Shown here piece by piece: positions 33,246 to 36,730 of a stretch of 36,730 bases of DNA. The notes below the pieces were generated by a model that saw only the letters and a list, made by a program, of their open reading frames with translations, was not told the origin of the DNA and made no database searches. Every line of letters starts with the position of its first letter. Within the stretch, counting starts at the first letter, position 1. This stretch comes from Sulfopaludibacter sp035606355 (GTDB lineage: Bacteria; Acidobacteriota; Terriglobia; Bryobacterales; Bryobacteraceae): positions 1 through 36,730 of the forward strand of contig DATNFO010000004.1 in the NCBI GenBank assembly GCA_035606355.1, in the 5' to 3' direction. Position numbers and translations under genes: made by a program.

Positions 33246-35504
33246 TCATTTCGCGTTCCGCCGGAAGGCGAATAACTCGTTAACGTAGGTGAGGGCGTAG
33301 AAGTCGCCGGTTTCCGGGTTGTAAGTCAAGGCGTTGGTTACGGCATCGGGAAGTTGATGGGTGGCTGTAACATCGTCGGAGGCGGGATCGATTTCATAGA
33401 CCATGCCGCTGCAAGCTCCGAAGTAGATTCTGCCGGCGAGCAAGCGCGGAGGGCCGTAGATCTTGGAGCCGGCATAGATTTTCCGCTTTACGGTATGGGA
33501 ATCAAGGTCGAGTATGTAGAGATACTTGTCCGTAGAGCCGACATATGCTTTGTCGCCGTTCATGAGTGGGACGGTGTAAATGGTATTGTCGGTTTTCACA
33601 GACCAGACCTCGCGACCGGATTCGATGCCGACAATGTAGATGTAACTATCGGCACACCCGGTGATGACTTGATCGCGTTCGAGGTCGAATGCAGGCGCGT
33701 GGCGGACGGAGCCTCTGGTTTCGAAGCGCCATCGGAGCGCTCCGGTCGAGGCGTCGAAGAGGAAGAGCTCGTTGTCATTGCTGCCGCAGGCGACGAGATG
33801 GCGCTCCGGCGAATACGCGGGAGAGGCGTGGGTATAGCGCCGGGTGGAGTGCTCCCAGACTTTGTCGCCGTTATCGAGGCGCAGGGCGGCGATGCTGCCA
33901 CGCTTACCTTCGACTGCGAATTCGAGGCCGATGAAGAGGAGGCCGAGATCGGGCGCGAGGGCGGGAGATGAGCCGACCCAATCGGCGCCGGTGAATCGCC
34001 AGATTTCGTTGCCTGTATCCGCGTCGAGGCAGTAAACGTTCCCGTCATAACTGCCAAAATAGATTCTGCCGTCGTGGAGAGCGGCGCTCGACCAGATATT
34101 CTTGTGGCCGTGGGCATTTACCTGAAAAGTCCACTCGGGAGATCCGCTGTTAGCGCTGAGACACCAAAAATTTCCACAATCGCTGCCGAAATAAACGCGC
34201 TTGTTATCGGTGACCGGAAAGGACTTGGGAACGCGGTGGAAAAAATTGGGATCAGGTGCGGCGAAATGCCATCGATTTCGGAACGTAGCCATTGGCCGGC
34301 AGATTGGTGGGTCAGTGGAAAGTCCAAACTGCGAGAGACGGAAAGCGGAGAGGACCGGCACTGCGTGTTCCTGGCGCCATTGCGCGCCCATCGCGCTCTC
34401 GTAGTCGACAAGCGTGTAGATCGACGAAATACGCTTGTTTTGCTGTTCCAGGACGGCCCTGGCTTTTTCCAGACTTGCTCCCGAATTCACCACATCATCG
34501 ACTAACACAATGGGATCTCGGGTGATGACTCCGTCGACGGAACTGCCGGATCCGTACGGCTTCCGCTCTTTTCGGATGATGAAGCCGTTCACGGGAGTTT
34601 GGCGCGCCTGAGACTTCAGGAGGATTGCGGATAGAAGTGGAATTGCCGCGGATTCCATGCCGCCAACCTGAAATGGAAGGTATTGGGCACATTCTTCCCA
34701 GAACAGCTCGGCGGCGGCATCCAGAGATTTCGGATTCATGAACACGCGCCGGATGTCAATCAGCCACTGATTGGGCTTGCCGGCGGGTGAAATCAACCGC
34801 TGCGTCTCGTTCCGAAGAATGGCGTAATCGCGAATCGCCGCGAAGACGAGATCCCGGAACTGGCTCTTGTCCGTGGGGTGCGGTGCAGCGGGTACGTAGG
34901 AGTCACCAGTTTGCGGAGGTCTGCTGGGCTCCGGCGGCAGGAGAACGGGGTTTACTGCCACATCGGCGTATTCCGCGGGCAGGAGGTCGAATATGTAATG
35001 AATGCGCCATTCGGCGGACTCGTTGTAAGACTCGTGATACTGCTTATTGTCGAACCACCAGAGCTCGCCTTCCTGCATACGGACCGTTTCCCCGCCGCTC
35101 ATGAGGGCGCTCCCCGCGGGACTTCGAAGCACGAGATGAAATCGGTCGCGGAGAAAGTAATAGGAGCCCTGGTCAATGTGGCGAAAAACCTGCGATCTTG
35201 GCTTGAGGCGGACGATTGTGGCGCGGGAGAGCTGGCAATTCGTCTCCGCGGCAAACTCTGTCATGAAGGCAAGGGCGCGTGGAAACAGTTGCGCCACTTC
35301 GGTCGCGCGTGTTTCCTGGTTTTCATTGATGTTCAGGTCGGGACGGTGCACCGCGCTACACAGAAAGATTGTGTTGGTATCGCGCTGAACGCGAATCCTG
35401 TCCTGGCGGCCCGTTTCCAGCAGCCATGCTCCCGCATTGGCGTCGATTTCCTCCAGAAGCGGACCGACATCGACACCGGAGCGGATCAGGTTGAAAAACT
35501 GCAT
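33246..35504 (-). CDS. Triple fusion: Asp/Asn beta-hydroxylase + OPRTase-like + PQQ-type beta-propeller
   Basis: The 752-residue protein has three recognisable parts. Residues ~1-175 are an aspartyl/asparaginyl beta-hydroxylase-like 2-oxoglutarate/Fe(II) domain with H109-x-D111 (RHIDQG), distal H157 (QYHESYN) and R167 as likely 2OG ligand. Residues ~215-390 match orotate phosphoribosyltransferase: FQVGGMESAAIPLLSAI, FIIRKERKPYGSGSS (equivalent to the RKExKxHG loop) and the PRPP motif IVLVDDVVNSGASL. Residues ~405-750 are PQQ/BamB-like blades (VYFGSDCGNFWCL, IYFGSYDGNVYCLDADTGNEIW, LFLFDASTGALRWRF and more). There is no signal peptide, so it is cytoplasmic although its neighbours are secreted. 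GGAAAG precedes the ATG. The frame is continuous, with no sign of a sequencing frameshift. I do not know a described system with this order. Confidence 0.9.
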   Translation of the reverse strand: MQFFNLIRSGVDVGPLLEEIDANAGAWLLETGRQDRIRVQRDTNTIFLCSAVHRPDLNINENQETRATEVAQLFPRALAFMTEFAAETNCQLSRATIVRLKPRSQVFRHIDQGSYYFLRDRFHLVLRSPAGSALMSGGETVRMQEGELWWFDNKQYHESYNESAEWRIHYIFDLLPAEYADVAVNPVLLPPEPSRPPQTGDSYVPAAPHPTDKSQFRDLVFAAIRDYAILRNETQRLISPAGKPNQWLIDIRRVFMNPKSLDAAAELFWEECAQYLPFQVGGMESAAIPLLSAILLKSQARQTPVNGFIIRKERKPYGSGSSVDGVITRDPIVLVDDVVNSGASLEKARAVLEQQNKRISSIYTLVDYESAMGAQWRQEHAVPVLSAFRLSQFGLSTDPPICRPMATFRNRWHFAAPDPNFFHRVPKSFPVTDNKRVYFGSDCGNFWCLSANSGSPEWTFQVNAHGHKNIWSSAALHDGRIYFGSYDGNVYCLDADTGNEIWRFTGADWVGSSPALAPDLGLLFIGLEFAVEGKRGSIAALRLDNGDKVWEHSTRRYTHASPAYSPERHLVACGSNDNELFLFDASTGALRWRFETRGSVRHAPAFDLERDQVITGCADSYIYIVGIESGREVWSVKTDNTIYTVPLMNGDKAYVGSTDKYLYILDLDSHTVKRKIYAGSKIYGPPRLLAGRIYFGACSGMVYEIDPASDDVTATHQLPDAVTNALTYNPETGDFYALTYVNELFAFRRNAK

Positions 35505-35777
35505 GAGAACTTTCCAGCGTTCCGGAACAGCAGCACCCCGCGATTAGAAGGAGATGCTACTCCCGGTTCAACTATTCTTTACCATAGCCACGATCTAAGT
35601 TAATTCTTTCGGATGACGCTTAGCTTTTCGAACCTCTGAAGCCTTTGCACGGGATCAGAAAGCCGCGAGGACCCACTGACGTGAAGTCAGCCGGTTTTAT
35701 CAGCGATTTTCTAACTGACAAAAACGGAGGTCCAGGCGAAAGCTGGCGGCAGGATGAAAGGGAAGTGATTGAAAAAC
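35505..35777. other. Non-coding region between fusion gene and att site
   Basis: I see no convincing gene here. A weak ctgac-gtcag hairpin at 35678-35692 is followed by ccggtttt. The segment just left of the tRNA fragment reads as a T-rich tract on the minus strand (gttttt), as expected downstream of a tRNA gene. The region should hold the promoter of the triple-fusion gene, but no clear boxes stand out. Confidence 0.5.
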
Positions 35778-35823
35778 TGGAGCCACCCGCCGGGGTTGAA
35801 CCGGCGACCTGCTGATTACGAAT
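35778..35823 (-). other. 3' half of tRNA-Thr(CGU): probable attachment site of an integrative element
   Basis: On the minus strand this reads ATTCGTAATCAG, CAGGTCGCCGG, TTCAACC, CCGGC, GGGTGGC, TCCA. That is the anticodon loop with anticodon CGT, the anticodon 3' stem, variable loop, T-arm (GCCGG/CCGGC with loop TTCAACC), acceptor 3' strand and CCA. The 5' half of a tRNA (acceptor GCCACCC, D-arm, 5' anticodon stem) is missing; homology stops at 35824. Tyrosine recombinases commonly integrate into tRNA 3' ends and leave such a copy at one end of the element. The intact tRNA should lie at the other end, to the right of this window. Confidence 0.85.
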
Positions 35824-35876
35824 GAGTATTTATCAGCCGTAACTACCTTTTACAGCAACCAGTTCCTAACCATCAT

Positions 35877-36041
35877 ATAGATGTATCTTCTTGATACTAA
35901 TAGATGTATCTATTTTTCTTCCACGCAGAATCAACCAGATAGAAAGTGGTACGGAGTATCACAAAACCGGGCGGTTTTCGAGAAAAATCGTCTACCACAT
36001 GTCTACCAGATTGCCATTGGGTAGACTCATTTGTACCAGAC
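35877..36041. repeat. Clustered short repeats between att site and integrase
   Basis: The 12-mer atagatgtatct occurs at 35877-35888 and 35900-35911, 23 nt apart, about two helix turns. Further right, gtctacca occurs at 35990-35997 and 36001-36008, in inverse form with one difference at 36018-36026 (tgggtagac), and a related tgtaccaga at 36032-36040. A self-complementary aaaaccgggcggtttt lies at 35963-35978. This fits arm-type sites for integrase or an excisionase, or operators of the int promoter. Confidence 0.55.
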
Positions 36042-36057
36042 ATGCTAATCTGAAATC

Positions 36058-36730
36058 ATGTTCAAACTTCCCGAAGGTCAGGGCTGGTACGTGAAGCGGG
36101 AAACGATCTACCTTTCGTTCCGTGTCCAGCGAGAAAAATTCACTTTCGCTACGGAGTGGCGCATTGACGATTCAACGCTCACGCTTCGCAAGCTGCAAGA
36201 CTTCAAGAAAGAGAAGATCGCTGAAGCATCACGTGAGCTTGGCGTCTCGAAAATTCAACGGAACGTCACCGTCTCTGCATTGCTCAAATCGTACATCGAA
36301 CACTTGCGCCGCAACGAAGCACAGAAGGGCGACTACACCACGGAAGAGCGGACCACAAGTGACCGGAACGAACCACAGATCAAGTTGCACCTGGACCCGT
36401 TTTTCGGAAAGATGCTGCCAAAAGACGTGCAAGCGAATCTGATGCGTTACCGGCTGCTACGGGAAAGTGAACACGCTTCGGCTTCCACGATCAACGGCGA
36501 ATTTCGCATACTCAGTGCTGCACTTCGCCGTGGATGGAAAGACAATCGAGTCCGTCAAGAGCATTTGCCGAAAGAATTTCCAATGAACCACGATGGTGAA
36601 AAGGATTCGGCACGAACCGGCACGTACACCGAAGACCAAATCAAATGCATCCTGGACCGGGCAACGCCGCAATTCAAGCCCCTGTTCATGACGCTAATCT
36701 TCACTGGTCTTCGGCCAAAAGAAGCACGAT
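36058..36730 (+). CDS. int: Tyrosine recombinase/integrase, 3'-truncated by window edge
   Basis: The frame starts at ATG 36058 (MFKLPEGQGWYVKRETIYLS) and is open to the window end, giving 224 residues. An N-terminal arm-binding-like region with a coiled segment is followed by a core-binding SAM-like domain (ASTINGEFRILSAALRRGW). The start of the catalytic domain has the first catalytic Arg in FMTLIFTGLRPKEAR. The rest of the catalytic set (Lys, HxxR, Tyr) would lie beyond base 36730. Codon use is AT-richer than in the genes to the left, in line with foreign origin. With the tRNA-Thr fragment upstream, it marks the left end of an integrative element extending to the right. Confidence 0.88.
   Translation, partial: MFKLPEGQGWYVKRETIYLSFRVQREKFTFATEWRIDDSTLTLRKLQDFKKEKIAEASRELGVSKIQRNVTVSALLKSYIEHLRRNEAQKGDYTTEERTTSDRNEPQIKLHLDPFFGKMLPKDVQANLMRYRLLRESEHASASTINGEFRILSAALRRGWKDNRVRQEHLPKEFPMNHDGEKDSARTGTYTEDQIKCILDRATPQFKPLFMTLIFTGLRPKEAR

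Noticed and set aside
35778..35860. Complete tRNA-Thr gene
   Set aside because: Only the 3' half matches; the expected 5' acceptor strand GCCACCC and D-arm are absent, and sequence homology stops at 35824.

Overview
The window looks like chromosomal DNA of an Acidobacteriota of the Solibacter/Bryobacter type. The main evidence is a TIGR03435-type secreted protein (20204-20986), a TIGR03437-type Solibacter C-terminal domain protein (31928-33145), GC-rich coding sequence, frequent TTG/GTG starts, and several short basic or secreted proteins of acidobacterial flavour. This assignment comes from family recognition and was not tested by a search.

Layout. 1-4789: housekeeping block with 5'-truncated lon, a 395-bp spacer full of inverted copies of one ~26-nt repeat, engB, and rho with a long Pro/Ala/Lys-rich N-terminal extension and a GC-rich hairpin behind it. 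4811-10109: a Tat-signal aminotransferase coupled to a metallo-beta-lactamase-fold hydrolase, an overlooked 47-aa protein, a secreted PQQ-type beta-propeller protein, and a divergent Tat-signal Gfo/Idh/MocA oxidoreductase. 10114-15400: regulatory and small genes, namely a cytoplasmic NarX-like kinase, a stand-alone LuxR HTH protein, a NarL-type regulator, an RRM RNA-binding protein, a three-gene operon with a mini GIY-YIG protein, and two receiver-only regulators. 15468-18350: a secreted hypothetical protein with a strong hairpin, then an AbiEi/AbiEii-like toxin-antitoxin pair with a clear promoter carrying a palindromic operator. 18449-20986: pgi and the TIGR03435 protein.

21073-29606 is the most interesting part: a peptide-secretion cluster. 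It has a PAPS-type sulfotransferase, a LanC-like protein whose zinc and catalytic residues are all replaced, an unannotated 54-aa double-glycine precursor on the opposite strand (22935-23099) with a CxxCxCxxCxC core and a single Tyr, and a complete NHLM-type exporter (HlyD adaptor, C39-peptidase ABC protein, second ABC protein). The combination of sulfotransferase, Tyr-containing GG peptide, HlyD and C39-ABC resembles the RaxX/RaxST/RaxA/RaxB logic of Xanthomonas, but with a cysteine-rich core and a degenerate cyclase. I propose a secreted, possibly tyrosine-sulfated, cysteine-rich peptide system.

29699-35504: secreted hypotheticals, a TIGR03437 protein with a Gly-Asp repeat tail, and a remarkable 752-aa triple fusion of an Asp/Asn beta-hydroxylase domain, an orotate-phosphoribosyltransferase-like domain and a PQQ-type beta-propeller. 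35778-36730: the left edge of an integrative element. A 46-nt copy of the 3' half of tRNA-Thr(CGU) serves as attachment site and is followed by AT-richer DNA with direct repeats and a tyrosine recombinase cut by the window end.
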